Below, piece by piece: positions 15,754-23,778 of a stretch of DNA of 38,321 nucleotides. Source of the stretch: Clostridia bacterium (lineage in GTDB: Bacteria; Bacillota; Clostridia; Oscillospirales; Acutalibacteraceae); the NCBI GenBank assembly GCA_017623615.1, contig JAGAOT010000002.1:1-38321 (forward strand). The letters are read 5' to 3'. Both the position numbers and the translations under genes were made by a program. The notes under the pieces were generated by a model. The model searched no databases. It saw only the letters and a list, made by a program, of their open reading frames with translations, and had not been told where the DNA came from. Position 1 is the stretch's first letter. Each line of letters starts with the position of its first letter.

Positions 15754-16551
15754 CTATTTAAGCACCTTTTCAAGTGTTTTACCCAGAATTTTTTCCTTGC
15801 ATTCCTCGCTGATATCAAGGCTTTTAATTCTTGCTATGTCGGATTTGATGTGTTCAGGCTTTGAAAACGGGAAATCCAAGCCGAAAATGCTTCTGTCTTC
15901 GCCCGTCTGTGCAATAACAATTTCAAGCTCCTCATCGGTCAGCGCCCATTCGTCGCCCTTGCCTTTGCGGTTGCTCACACTTGTCCAGCCTGCAAAAACA
16001 TGGTCCTCTTCGCCCCTTGAGTTGTTGCACATAACGGCAAGAGCCTCTTTGAAAAAGTGATAGCCGCCGATATGCTCCATGCTGAATTTGAGCTTCGGAA
16101 AATTCCATGCAACCTCGTCAAAAAGCAAAACGCGGTTGTCACGGAGCCTGTGCCAATGCATGCCCGAATGGAACGAAATGAAAAGCCCCAGCTCCTGCGC
16201 TCTTTCATAAACCTTAAACGCTTCTTCGCCGTCAATCACAAATTCCTGATAGGGTGGATGAAGCTTGATGCCCTTGAAGCCGAGGTCGGCAATTCTGTCC
16301 ACTTCGTCGCGAAGATTTTGAGTGAAATCAACCGTGCCGAAGCCAACAAGCCTGTCGTTGCCCTTTATCTGCTCCGCAAGCCATGTGTTGGGGCTGCCTT
16401 CAAAGCCGCCCTCGTGAAATCTGTCCGCAAACGGCGCAAAGGCAACCGCTTTGTCAATTTGACACTCGTCGAGAAACTCCATGAGCGATTCAACACAGCC
16501 CGTGGGTCTTATTTCTTTAGGGTAAACATGAGCGTGATTTGCAAAAATCAT
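15754..16551 (-). CDS. Amidohydrolase-2 family metal-dependent hydrolase
   Basis: This 265-residue TIM-barrel enzyme is of the amidohydrolase-related (PF04909) type. Metal-binding and catalytic segments are NHAHVYP (in place of the usual DxHxH), GIKLHPPYQEF, ISFHSGMHWH, FSMEHIGGYH and FGLDFPF (final Asp). Members are decarboxylases or hydrolases. The first motif reads N-H-A-H, a small departure from D-x-H-x-H. GGAGGG precedes the ATG. It appears monocistronic; the substrate is unknown. Confidence 0.78.
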   Translation of the reverse strand: MIFANHAHVYPKEIRPTGCVESLMEFLDECQIDKAVAFAPFADRFHEGGFEGSPNTWLAEQIKGNDRLVGFGTVDFTQNLRDEVDRIADLGFKGIKLHPPYQEFVIDGEEAFKVYERAQELGLFISFHSGMHWHRLRDNRVLLFDEVAWNFPKLKFSMEHIGGYHFFKEALAVMCNNSRGEEDHVFAGWTSVSNRKGKGDEWALTDEELEIVIAQTGEDRSIFGLDFPFSKPEHIKSDIARIKSLDISEECKEKILGKTLEKVLK

Positions 16552-16647
16552 TTTTATCCCTCCTGAAAAAATAATAAATCAATATAAAAAAATTGTCAAT
16601 AAAATCTTCGCTTGGTTTGGTAATACTAAAATCGGGAGGAGATAATT

Positions 16648-17085
16648 TTGAGTAATAATCAAGACACTTTATATTTACTTCGCGAATGCAGCGCAGGCAT
16701 AAGAATGGCTGTTGCTTCGATTGACGATGTTTTGCCCTATCTGAATGACGGCGAAATGGTGCAGGTGCTCAAAGAAAGCAAAACGGAGCACAAGGACCTT
16801 GAAAAGGATATCGATGCAACGCTTCACAAGATGAATTGCGACGGCAAGGAGCCGAATCTCATGGCAAAGGGCATGTCAAAAATCAAAACAAACGCTGAAA
16901 TGGCGTTCAAGCCCACGGCTTCGCAGGCGGCAAGCCTTATTACCGACGGCTGCGGTATGGGAATCAAATCCATTCATAAATATATGAATCAGTATCCCGC
17001 CGCCTCGCATGAGGTTATGAATTTAGCCAATCGAATCAGCAGCCTTGAAGCAAAACTTGAAGAGCAGATGAAGCCTTTTCTGTAA
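16648..17085 (+). CDS. Conserved hypothetical protein, likely helical bundle
   Basis: This 145-residue soluble protein is almost wholly helical by eye, in four long amphipathic segments (about 8-30, 35-62, 85-105, 112-140). The pattern resembles DUF2383 or ferritin-like bundles, but metal ligands are not clear. The start is TTG 16648, six bases after GGGAGGAG. It is monocistronic, with a strong terminator at 17093. No function can be given. Confidence 0.75.
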   Translation: MSNNQDTLYLLRECSAGIRMAVASIDDVLPYLNDGEMVQVLKESKTEHKDLEKDIDATLHKMNCDGKEPNLMAKGMSKIKTNAEMAFKPTASQAASLITDGCGMGIKSIHKYMNQYPAASHEVMNLANRISSLEAKLEEQMKPFL

Positions 17086-17092
17086 AAAAGAA

Positions 17093-17118
17093 GCGGTTTG
17101 CATTTATTTGCAAACCGC
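17093..17118. terminator. Bidirectional terminator
   Basis: A perfect ten-pair stem (17093-17102 with 17109-17118) is followed by GTTTTTT on the plus strand and preceded by an A-run, so it serves the convergent lipoprotein gene as well. Confidence 0.85.
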
Positions 17119-17130
17119 GTTTTTTATTGT

Positions 17131-18021
17131 TTAAAATCCGCCGCCGGTTGTGATTATATAGTCAACCGTGCCGTAGGCGCTTTCAACAGTTGCCGAAAGG
17201 GGAAGCCTTCTGCCGCCGATGTAAAGATTTTCGGCTGTAACATAAACATTGTAGGTCCATGTGCCTTTTTCAATTACGCCGTCTTTGCTGATTTTTACTT
17301 TGAGCGTGGGATTCTTATAATGAAGCTTGATTTCTGCTTCTTCAAATCTTATCTCAAAGTTGGGCAAAGCCTCTTCAACAACTTTGAGGTCGCCGACAAC
17401 GGAAATGGCGTGGCCTACCGTGCCGCTGTGCAAATCGCCGTGAACTCCGTCAATCTGCTCTTTCATTGTCATTTCAACAACGATATATTCTCCGCTTCTA
17501 TATGCCCTTGCGGACTGCGCATCCTCGGGAACAAGCTTTTCATAGCCGCCGGTTATTCCGTCAAATTCCGTTGAACTGTCTTCAAGCGCGGAAATAAGGA
17601 AGGGCGTTATCATTTCAACCAGGTTTCCGAGAAGTCCGTCACCGTCATTAACAACCATTTCTTTAAGGGTCATTTTCTGAACGGATTTTTTGGACTTTGA
17701 GTTGATTGCTGCGTTTCTGTAAAACTCAACAACCTGCTCCTTTGTCCATGTTGCGGGGTCGGAATCGGGCAGGGTTATGGGTGCAATAGTTGTTTCGGGT
17801 GCGGTTGTTTCAATGCCTGCCGCCGTGGTTTCTTCGGAATCAACGGATATTTCCGTGTTTGCCGGCTTTGTAACAACCTTTCCTGCATTGTCTGTAACCG
17901 TTTCGCCTTGGCTGTCGGTTACAACTTCGGGTGTGTTTTGGGGGTTATCGACGCCGTCTTTGCACGAAGCAAATGCAAAAAGCATTGTGAGCGTCAAAAC
18001 CGCTGCAATTAGTCTTTTCAT
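17131..18021 (-). CDS. Predicted lipoprotein of unknown function
   Basis: This 296-residue protein has a lipoprotein signal (hydrophobic 5-18, lipobox FASC, Cys20), then a Thr/Glu/Pro-rich linker (about 25-85) typical of surface lipoproteins of Clostridia. A folded C-terminal domain of about 200 residues is rich in beta strands (VVEMTMKEQID, FEIRFEEAEIKLHY, GTWTYNVYVTAEN). I recognise no family. AAGGAG precedes the ATG. It lies 18 bases after the TVP38-like gene and is probably cotranscribed with it. Confidence 0.8.
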   Translation of the reverse strand: MKRLIAAVLTLTMLFAFASCKDGVDNPQNTPEVVTDSQGETVTDNAGKVVTKPANTEISVDSEETTAAGIETTAPETTIAPITLPDSDPATWTKEQVVEFYRNAAINSKSKKSVQKMTLKEMVVNDGDGLLGNLVEMITPFLISALEDSSTEFDGITGGYEKLVPEDAQSARAYRSGEYIVVEMTMKEQIDGVHGDLHSGTVGHAISVVGDLKVVEEALPNFEIRFEEAEIKLHYKNPTLKVKISKDGVIEKGTWTYNVYVTAENLYIGGRRLPLSATVESAYGTVDYIITTGGGF

Positions 18022-18039
18022 CTTTTGTCTCCTTGTGTT

Positions 18040-18768
18040 TTATTTAAAATCCCTTTCGGATTCTGTAAGCTGCCGTGCCTTGGTTTTTGTGACAAGTCTT
18101 TTGGTTATAAGGCTTGCAATTAAAACAAAAATAACAATTACCGCCACGGGGATTGCCGCTATCCACGGCTGTTCACCGACTCTTTTTAAGGTGCAGCCGA
18201 AGAAGGTATAAACCACTACAAGCGGAAGCATGCCGAGGTTAGCGCCGATGGTGTAATTCTTGAATGAAATTCCCATTGCGCCGAAAAGCAGGCTTGACAA
18301 ATCTCCGGGCATAATGCCGGAAAGCTTTATTGCAAAAGTCATCTGCATTTCGTTTGCGCCTGCAAAATCATCGATTTTTTTGATAGCTTTGAATTTACCT
18401 TTAAGGGTGTTAACCATGCCTGCGCCCGTAAATCTGCCGAGAAAATAGGGGACAGACAAGCTCAAAAAAACCGAAACTATGTTAATTAAAAGAGCTAACC
18501 GGAAATTCGGCATGATGTAGCCGCAAACGGAAAAAACAACCGCAGGCGGGAACACAAGCGCAAATGATTTTACCACCGAAAAGATAATAATTCCGATGGC
18601 GATTGCCGCCGTGCCGCCGGTTATTTTTTGGCTGAGCTCGGGTATGTTTGAAACTTTTATGTTATATTTATGAACTAAAAAAATGCAAAGAACAACCATT
18701 ACAAGCATCAGAATGCCTGCCGCAATCTGAAGAGCTTTAACAAGCTTGGCATAATTCTTTTCAGCCAC
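18040..18768 (-). CDS. TVP38/TMEM64-family membrane protein
   Basis: This 242-residue integral membrane protein of the DedA/VTT superfamily has about six hydrophobic segments. The family core runs from FVFP-like ALVFPPAVVFSVCGYIM through VPYFLGRFTG to a re-entrant region around RLSG-like IKLSGIMPGDLSSLLFGAMG. Members are thought to scramble or flip lipids. The start codon is GTG with AAGGGG upstream. It is first in a pair with the lipoprotein. Confidence 0.82.
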   Translation of the reverse strand: MAEKNYAKLVKALQIAAGILMLVMVVLCIFLVHKYNIKVSNIPELSQKITGGTAAIAIGIIIFSVVKSFALVFPPAVVFSVCGYIMPNFRLALLINIVSVFLSLSVPYFLGRFTGAGMVNTLKGKFKAIKKIDDFAGANEMQMTFAIKLSGIMPGDLSSLLFGAMGISFKNYTIGANLGMLPLVVVYTFFGCTLKRVGEQPWIAAIPVAVIVIFVLIASLITKRLVTKTKARQLTESERDFK

Positions 18769-18924
18769 AAAAAAGCCCCTTCCGACATTTAATCACAGAT
18801 AATTATAAGAGAAAATGTGCAAAAAATCAACATTTTTTAATGATATTATATAAAAACTTTTAATCGCAGATTTGCTGTGCAAATTACATATATATAATGT
18901 ATATTATTATAATACTATATAATA

Positions 18925-19080
18925 TATATTCATGCTGACTGTGCCAAGTGCGGTAAGCATGTTTTTTTGTGCTCTAACATATATTTATCCTATGAATTAA
19001 GGCGGATTTTAAGGTCAATAATAGCAATGCAGGCATTTAATCCCTGTGGCAAAGGCGCGGAATAAATGCCTGCTTTTTTT
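18925..19080 (+). ncRNA. Candidate short RNA with tandem T-tailed hairpins
   Basis: The gap 18769-19380 holds no credible gene. After an AT-rich stretch with several TATAAT-like boxes, a hairpin at 18931-18961 (CATGCT/AGCATG outer stem, ACTGTGC/GTGCGGT inner) is followed by seven T. A second at 19029-19073 (11-pair stem, inner TCC/GGA) is also followed by seven T at 19074-19080. Either a short RNA with two terminators or a leader is encoded. It does not match the 6S, SRP or riboswitch patterns I know. The start site is uncertain. Confidence 0.45.
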
Positions 19081-19094
19081 GCAATTCAGAAAAA

Positions 19095-19131
19095 TGTAAC
19101 CTTTTTTTACGCTTTTGTAACCATTTGTAAC
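19095..19131 (+). repeat. Three TGTAAC direct repeats on one helix face
   Basis: TGTAAC occurs at 19095, 19116 and 19126, spaced 21 and 10 bases, about two turns and one turn. It resembles the WalR box TGTWAH-N5-TGTWAH, but the tight pair has N4. The site is about 170 bases before the start of the G5/3D wall gene, a plausible WalR target. Confidence 0.4.
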
Positions 19132-19264
19132 TTTTTCTGTTTTTCACAAAATATTTACCATTTTTTGACAAAAGCCGCGCTTGTTCGCAAACGGCTTTAT
19201 GCCAAATTTGAAAAAAGAGGAAAAGCTGTTGTGCAAAATGAACAAAAAACTGTTTCAAAAAAAT

Positions 19265-19293
19265 TTGACAAATTGAATTTTTGTCAATATAAT
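19265..19293 (+). promoter_or_regulatory. Perfect consensus promoter of the G5/3D gene with inverted repeat
   Basis: TTGACA (19265-19270), 17 bases, TATAAT (19288-19293). TTGACAAA at the -35 is the mirror complement of TTTGTCAA (19280-19287), which abuts the -10, so an operator palindrome may span the promoter. The leader to the ATG at 19381 is about 80 bases with AAGGAG near its end. Confidence 0.75.
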
Positions 19294-19380
19294 GTCACCC
19301 GTTGCACAAAAGGAAATCGCGGTCTACCCCCAAAATGGGATTCACCAAAAAACTACTAATGCGCAAATAAGGAGAATTTT

Positions 19381-20640
19381 ATGATTACAAATTCATCATC
19401 CGTCGGCAAAACCGGCCGCAAGCACAGCTTCAGAATACTGACGGCTGTCATCACGGTGCTGTTTATCTGTTCGGTAACAATAACAGCTTTTGCGAGCGCA
19501 AACGCCGTTACAAAGGTTACCGTAACTGACGGAGAAAAATCGGTAAGCATATCCACCGAAGAAACTGACCCCCTCCGAATAGCTAAGCTTGCGGGCTTTG
19601 CGGTTGATGCAAACGACGAGCTTAACACAGACGGCTACAATGCCGAAGAGGGCGGCACAATAGTTATTGAAAAAGCAAAGGTTGTCAGAGTTGAAGACAG
19701 CGGCATTATTTCTTATTTTGTCGGATACGGCGACACTCTCGGCAGCATGCTCAATTCGGAAGGCTTCATTTTCGGCAACGACGATGAGCTTGGAACAAAC
19801 CCCGCTCAGAATATTTTTGACGGCATGAGAGTTTTCATCAAGAGAGCTTTCAGCGTTAATATCAGCGCGGACGGCAAAGAAAAAAGCGTTTTCCTCATTA
19901 AAGGCACGGTAAAGGACGCTCTTGATAAAGCAGAAATAACCGTTGATGAGGACGATGTTGTCAGCCCGTCTCTTGACACGCCGCTTAACGGCTTCACCAA
20001 GATTAGAATTTCCAGAGTTAAATATGATATCGGTATTGAAACTCGCGAGATTGAGTTTGAAACAAAAACAATCCCCAGCGCGGATATGTATATCGGCGAG
20101 GAAGAGGTTGTTACCGAAGGCGTAAAGGGCGAAAAGAAAGTATTCTTCACAGAAAAATATGTTGACGGTGAGCTTGCGGAGAAAATTTTCGAAAAAGAAA
20201 CCGTTATCAAAAAACCTGTGACAGAGGTTAAAAAGGTCGGCACAAAGAGGCAGGAAACACTTGCAGCATATAAAAACACAAGCGAGCCTATTTCAGAGCT
20301 TAAAGTGCCTTCCGACTTAAAGCTTGATAAAAACGGTATCCCCGTTGATTATGCTTATTGCGTATCCGCAAAGGCAACTGCTTATACGGGCGACCCCGAA
20401 ACCGCTTCCGGCAGAAAGCCCATGCCCGGTCACATAGCGGTTGACCCCAAGGAATACCCCTACGGCACAGAGCTTTATATCGTTTCGGCAGACGGCAAAT
20501 ATGTCTACGGTTATTGCGTTGCTGCCGACACGGGCGGATTTGTTAAAATGGGCAACACGGATGTTGACCTCTATATGGATAACGAGGATATGTGCTACGA
20601 TTGGGGCAACAGAAACATTAAGATTTATGTTCTTAACTAA
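19381..20640 (+). CDS. YabE-like G5 and 3D domain cell-wall protein
   Basis: This 419-residue exported protein has an N-terminal signal-anchor (about 18-40). Three DUF348 (ubiquitin-like) repeats follow, starting near 45, 100 and 158. A G5 domain covers about 215-295 (EIEFETKTIPSADMYIGEE... KKVGTK). The C-terminal 3D domain (about 330-419) holds the AVDPKEYPYGT core and the three Asp in AADTGG, NTDVDLY and the DVDLY pair. Related proteins (YabE, YocH, Rpf-like) cleave peptidoglycan during growth. It is a single gene with its own strong promoter and terminator. Muralytic activity is inferred from the family. Confidence 0.9.
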   Translation: MITNSSSVGKTGRKHSFRILTAVITVLFICSVTITAFASANAVTKVTVTDGEKSVSISTEETDPLRIAKLAGFAVDANDELNTDGYNAEEGGTIVIEKAKVVRVEDSGIISYFVGYGDTLGSMLNSEGFIFGNDDELGTNPAQNIFDGMRVFIKRAFSVNISADGKEKSVFLIKGTVKDALDKAEITVDEDDVVSPSLDTPLNGFTKIRISRVKYDIGIETREIEFETKTIPSADMYIGEEEVVTEGVKGEKKVFFTEKYVDGELAEKIFEKETVIKKPVTEVKKVGTKRQETLAAYKNTSEPISELKVPSDLKLDKNGIPVDYAYCVSAKATAYTGDPETASGRKPMPGHIAVDPKEYPYGTELYIVSADGKYVYGYCVAADTGGFVKMGNTDVDLYMDNEDMCYDWGNRNIKIYVLN

Positions 20641-20645
20641 GGAAA

Positions 20646-20682
20646 AAGCGAAAACGAGGCCTGCAACACCTTGTTTTCGCTT
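20646..20682 (+). terminator. Terminator of the G5/3D gene
   Basis: A fourteen-pair stem (20646-20659 with 20669-20682, one G-U) is followed by CTTTTTATCTTTTT, six bases after the stop codon. Confidence 0.85.
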
Positions 20683-20775
20683 CTTTTTATCTTTTTCACA
20701 AATATAGAAGCAGTTTTTTGTTGAAAATGATAACAATATGGCGATAAAAGAAACAAACAATATTAGTTTTGTACA

Positions 20776-20804
20776 TTGACTTTTTTGCGTTTCACAATTA
20801 AACT
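20776..20804 (+). promoter_or_regulatory. Promoter of the candidate RNA before ptsH
   Basis: TTGACT (20776-20781), 17 bases, TAAACT (20799-20804). The expected start is about 20811, at the edge of the structured stretch. Confidence 0.5.
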
Positions 20805-20810
20805 AATATG

Positions 20811-20927
20811 CATGAGAGAACCCAAGTGCTGAAAAGAGATGGAACGAAGAAGCGCAGCCTTAAAGACAAAGCTCTTTCGGTTTGCCTTCTTCCGAAACCT
20901 CTCTGTTAACAGACTCGGGGCGTTTTT
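20811..20927 (+). ncRNA. Candidate rod-shaped structured RNA, about 115 nt
   Basis: The gap 20641-21125 has no credible gene. From 20811 the sequence folds into nested stems: CCCaAGT (20821-20827) with ACTcGGG (20913-20919), AGAGA-GG (20835-20842) with CCTCTCT (20898-20904), CGAAGAAG (20845-20852) with CTTCTT-CG (20886-20894), and a cap of AAAGA with TCTTT. It ends in TTTTT at 20923-20927, and CTGTTAACAG (20903-20912) is a perfect palindrome. A rod with internal bulges recalls 6S RNA, but it is shorter than the usual 180-200 nt and I cannot assign a family. Confidence 0.5.
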
Positions 20928-21052
20928 CTTTGTAGCGCAAAAATTCAATTTTGTCTATCGTCAATTTCAACAAAACAAAATTTTTTGACCGCCCGTACTT
21001 TGGCCGACAAGCCGAATTATTCTTAATAAGACCAAAACTGCGGTTAAAAATG

Positions 21053-21080
21053 TTGACGAAGCAAAGTTTTGTGATATAAT
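21053..21080 (+). promoter_or_regulatory. Promoter of ptsH
   Basis: TTGACG (21053-21058), 16 bases, TATAAT (21075-21080). The leader to the ATG is about 38 bases with GGGAG near its end. Confidence 0.7.
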
Positions 21081-21125
21081 AAATAATATATTAATTAGAA
21101 AAATTATTTGTGGGAGTTATAGAGT

Positions 21126-21389
21126 ATGTACGTTAAAGATGTAACAGTTCAGAATCAGGTTGGTCTTCATGCACGCCCTGCAACTTTCTTCATTCAGAAA
21201 GCTAACGAATTCAAATCGTCAATCTGGGTTGAGAAAGAGGAACGCAGAGTTAATGCAAAGAGCCTTCTCGGTGTTCTTTCTCTCGGCATTATGGGCGGCA
21301 CAAACATCCGCGTTATCGCAGGCGGTCCCGACGAGGAGCAGGCGGTTGACGAGCTTGTTAAGCTTGTTGAATCCGGCTTTGCAGAGTAA
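21126..21389 (+). CDS. ptsH: HPr phosphocarrier protein
   Basis: This 87-residue HPr carries phosphate from enzyme I to the sugar-specific EII proteins of the phosphotransferase system. His15 lies in GLHARPA and is the site of phosphate transfer. Ser46 in AKSLLGVLSLG is the HPr-kinase site used for catabolite control in Gram-positives. Both residues mean it can serve transport and CcpA signalling, unlike Crh, which lacks the His. It is monocistronic; ptsI is not adjacent. Confidence 0.95.
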   Translation: MYVKDVTVQNQVGLHARPATFFIQKANEFKSSIWVEKEERRVNAKSLLGVLSLGIMGGTNIRVIAGGPDEEQAVDELVKLVESGFAE

Positions 21390-21400
21390 TTTAAAAATTA

Positions 21401-21434
21401 CCGGCTTGAAGCAAAAGCTTCAGGCCGGATTTTT
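21401..21434. terminator. Terminator between ptsH and the convergent kinase gene
   Basis: A twelve-pair stem (21401-21412 with 21417-21428, one mispair of G-U type) has an AAAA loop and is followed by ATTTTTATTT. An A-run upstream lets it act on the minus strand too. Confidence 0.85.
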
Positions 21435-21993
21435 ATTTGTTGTTTATTATAATATCGCACTTGTCGGATATTCCGAAGGCGGAAAAATATTTGTTTTCAA
21501 AAGGTATCCATTTTGAGGTGAAGGCATCAAGAGCATCCGCTCCGTTTCGAGCGGCAATGCGTTTGAGCTGTGTTTCGGGAGATACCGTAACAAACACTTT
21601 CAAATCATATATATCGCCAAAGCACGGATGCAGGGCGTATGCGCCCTCAATTATAATCGGTTTATCTGCAGATACTGCGTTTTTGCCGATTATACGCATT
21701 TCCTTGCAGCTGAAAACACCGTAGTCAAAATCACTTCCGTTTTTAATTTCTACGGCAACCTCGCTTAAAAAACGCTCATAATGAATGTTTCCTCCCGCCT
21801 CAAGAAAACGCTTTTCCGTGCGCATTTCGGGCGGCAGGAAGAAATCATCCATGTGTATAACCTGCGCATCAAATTTTTTTGACAGCAGCGAAGCAAGCGT
21901 TGTTTTGCCTGAAGCACAGCAACCGTCAATGCCTATGACTGCGTTGGGCTTGTGCGCAAGCAAAGCTGCGATTCTTGTTGTTAATTCTTCCAT
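21433..21993 (-). CDS. Uridine kinase-like P-loop protein
   Basis: This 186-residue cytoplasmic kinase has Walker A GCCASGKTTLAS (about 24-35), then HMDDFFLPPEMR with the catalytic Asp of the uridine/phosphoribulokinase type. A later IIIEGAYALHP resembles the Walker B region, and RDG/R-type lid residues (LKRIAARNG) follow. It is shorter than Udk and is probably one of the many nucleoside or vitamin kinases of this family; the substrate is open. Confidence 0.78.
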   Translation of the reverse strand: MEELTTRIAALLAHKPNAVIGIDGCCASGKTTLASLLSKKFDAQVIHMDDFFLPPEMRTEKRFLEAGGNIHYERFLSEVAVEIKNGSDFDYGVFSCKEMRIIGKNAVSADKPIIIEGAYALHPCFGDIYDLKVFVTVSPETQLKRIAARNGADALDAFTSKWIPFENKYFSAFGISDKCDIIINNK

Positions 21994-22009
21994 AATTCAC
22001 CTATATTTA

Positions 22010-22033
22010 AAGCCCCGACAAAAGTCGGGGCTT
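22010..22033. terminator. Hairpin terminator after the sugar transporter gene
   Basis: A perfect ten-pair GC-rich stem (22010-22019 with 22024-22033) with an AAAA-type loop lies seven bases after the transporter's final stop. The U tail is weak on the minus strand (TTAAATATAG). Confidence 0.6.
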
Positions 22034-22040
22034 GTTTGTT

Positions 22041-23594
22041 TTATGCCTGAGTGTCGCTGCCTGCTGCATCGTTAAATTCCTTAACTTCTGCGGCAATGGC
22101 CTTGCGTCTTTCACGGAGTTCAGCATACATTCTGTTTCTCTTTTCACCCTGAAGGTCATAGAAGAGCTGGGGAACAATGCTGAGAATGCCGGTAACAACG
22201 GGAAGAAGTGTGCACATAAAGAAGAGAGCGTAGCGTGCTTCGGGAGTCTGTGCACCCTGGTTCTTTGTGTTATCATATCCGAATGCCTTGAAGAGAAGAG
22301 GCTGGATAATGCCCTTAACGGTGTTAACCATCTTGGTGATAAGGCTCTTTGCAACGCCTGTCATACCCTCTGAACGGAAGCCGTTCTTCCACTCGCCGTA
22401 GTCGATAGCTTCGTTTCTCATTTCTTCGGGAATAACCTTTCTGATGCCCCAGAAGAACATCCAGATGGTTTCGCGAAGCATGAAGGCGGGAATCATAACT
22501 GCGAGGCTTTCGTAGCCCTTCTTACCGCCGATATTGATAAATTTACCTGCCGCATATACACCGAGCATCAGCACGCTGTCAACATGGGAGCCTGCAATCC
22601 ACAGAGCCTTTGTTGAGAATTTTGAACGTGCCCACGGAACATATGAATAGGAAATGGGGGAAACAACCGCACCGGGAATACCAACGATTGTTGACATTGA
22701 TGCGAGGTTGAGAACTTCAATGTAGTAAAGGTTTGTGCCCGAGTTGAGGCTGAATGCGCCGAGGAACTCGGAAAGAGTGATAAGAAGAAGCGGCTTGTTG
22801 GTGACAACCGACTTGATGCCGCTGAAAACGCTGGGACGGTCAATGGTCTGCATAACTCTTTCTTTTGCAACGAATGCATAGAAGAGAGCAAAGAGACCCG
22901 AAACAACAGCAGTGATAATGCCGCCGAGAACGAACATTCTGTTATAACCCGCCTGATACATATCGGGATTTGTGAGCTCAAGTGCCTGCTTTGCGGGGCT
23001 GTTGATATAAATATCAATCAAAAGACCCATGAGAATTTCGGGTGCCTTTTCAACAAAGCCCGAAAGAAGGTTAGCAGATGTAATCAGCCTTGTTCGGTCA
23101 ATAATATTCGGGGTGATTGTTGATGTCATGCCCTGACGGACAATTCCGATAAGCGAACTTGCAAGGTTTGAAAAAATCTGGAGTACCAGATAAACCGCAA
23201 ATCTCGGAATATTGGAGCCGATACCTTCTGTTCCCATAAATATGGGAAGAGCCCAGTAAACAACGGTAAGGAAAACACCGGGGATGGCGTAAATTACAAG
23301 CCACGGCTTGAACTTACCTCATCTTGTGCGCGTTTTATCAACAATGGCGGCAAGGAAGATATCATTAATAATATCCCATACGCTGATAATGCCGTTGGTG
23401 ATTGACTGAAGCACAAGGTCAATCTTGAGGATGTTCATTTTAAAAACATCGTCATATTTACCGATGTTAAAGCTTTGTGCGATATCATCGAGTATGTAGG
23501 CAAAGGTTTCTTTTGAGCCGACATATCGTCTGTCCTTGGGAACGGCAGACGGAGCCTTCTCTTGAACAACCTTGGCGGTTGATTCAGATGCCAT
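22041..23594 (-). pseudogene. GPH-type sugar:cation symporter interrupted by an in-frame TGA
   Basis: Read in one frame from ATG 23594 to the TAA at 22041, this is a 517-codon transporter of the glycoside-pentoside-hexuronide family with a single TGA at 23321-23319. The bases before it encode VWDIINDIFLAAIVDKTRTR, and those after it GKFKPWLVIYAIPGV. Relatives have Trp between these (KTRTRWGKFRP), so one G-to-A change turns TGG into TGA. Everything else is intact, including about twelve membrane spans and a charged C-tail. Other genes in the window stop at TGA, so recoding is not general. It may be a recent pseudogene, a base error, or a gene relying on read-through. Confidence 0.82.
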
Positions 23595-23634
23595 ATAATC
23601 TCTCCTATCTTAAAATATTAAAACAATATAGATT

Positions 23635-23663
23635 ATATTAACACACCATTAACACTTTTTCAA
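23635..23663 (-). promoter_or_regulatory. Promoter of the sugar symporter gene
   Basis: On the minus strand TTGAAA (plus 23658-23663), 17 bases, TAATAT (plus 23635-23640). The spacer and its flank contain GTGTTAAT twice (direct repeat), a possible regulator site. The promoter looks intact despite the nonsense codon in the gene. Confidence 0.6.
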
Positions 23664-23733
23664 TACTGCAATATTTTTTTATGAAATCTTCACAGTTAAG
23701 CTGGTGTTTTTTTGGTAATAAAGACAACAAAAA

Positions 23734-23757
23734 GGAGCAGAGCCGAAGCCCTGCTCC
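23734..23757 (-). terminator. Terminator of the uracil permease gene
   Basis: GGAGCAG (23734-23740) pairs with CTGCTCC (23751-23757) around an inner GC-CGAA-GC. On the minus strand TTTTTGTTG follows. Confidence 0.8.
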
Positions 23758-23778
23758 AATCAACGGTTTGATTTGAAA

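Noticed and set aside
18931-19080. 6S, SRP or known riboswitch identity for the tandem hairpins
   Set aside because: None of the conserved sequence signatures I know for these RNAs is present, so only a candidate RNA is reported.
20763-20948. Minus-strand 61-codon ORF over the structured stretch before ptsH
   Set aside because: No ribosome binding site; it is explained better by the self-complementary RNA candidate on the plus strand.
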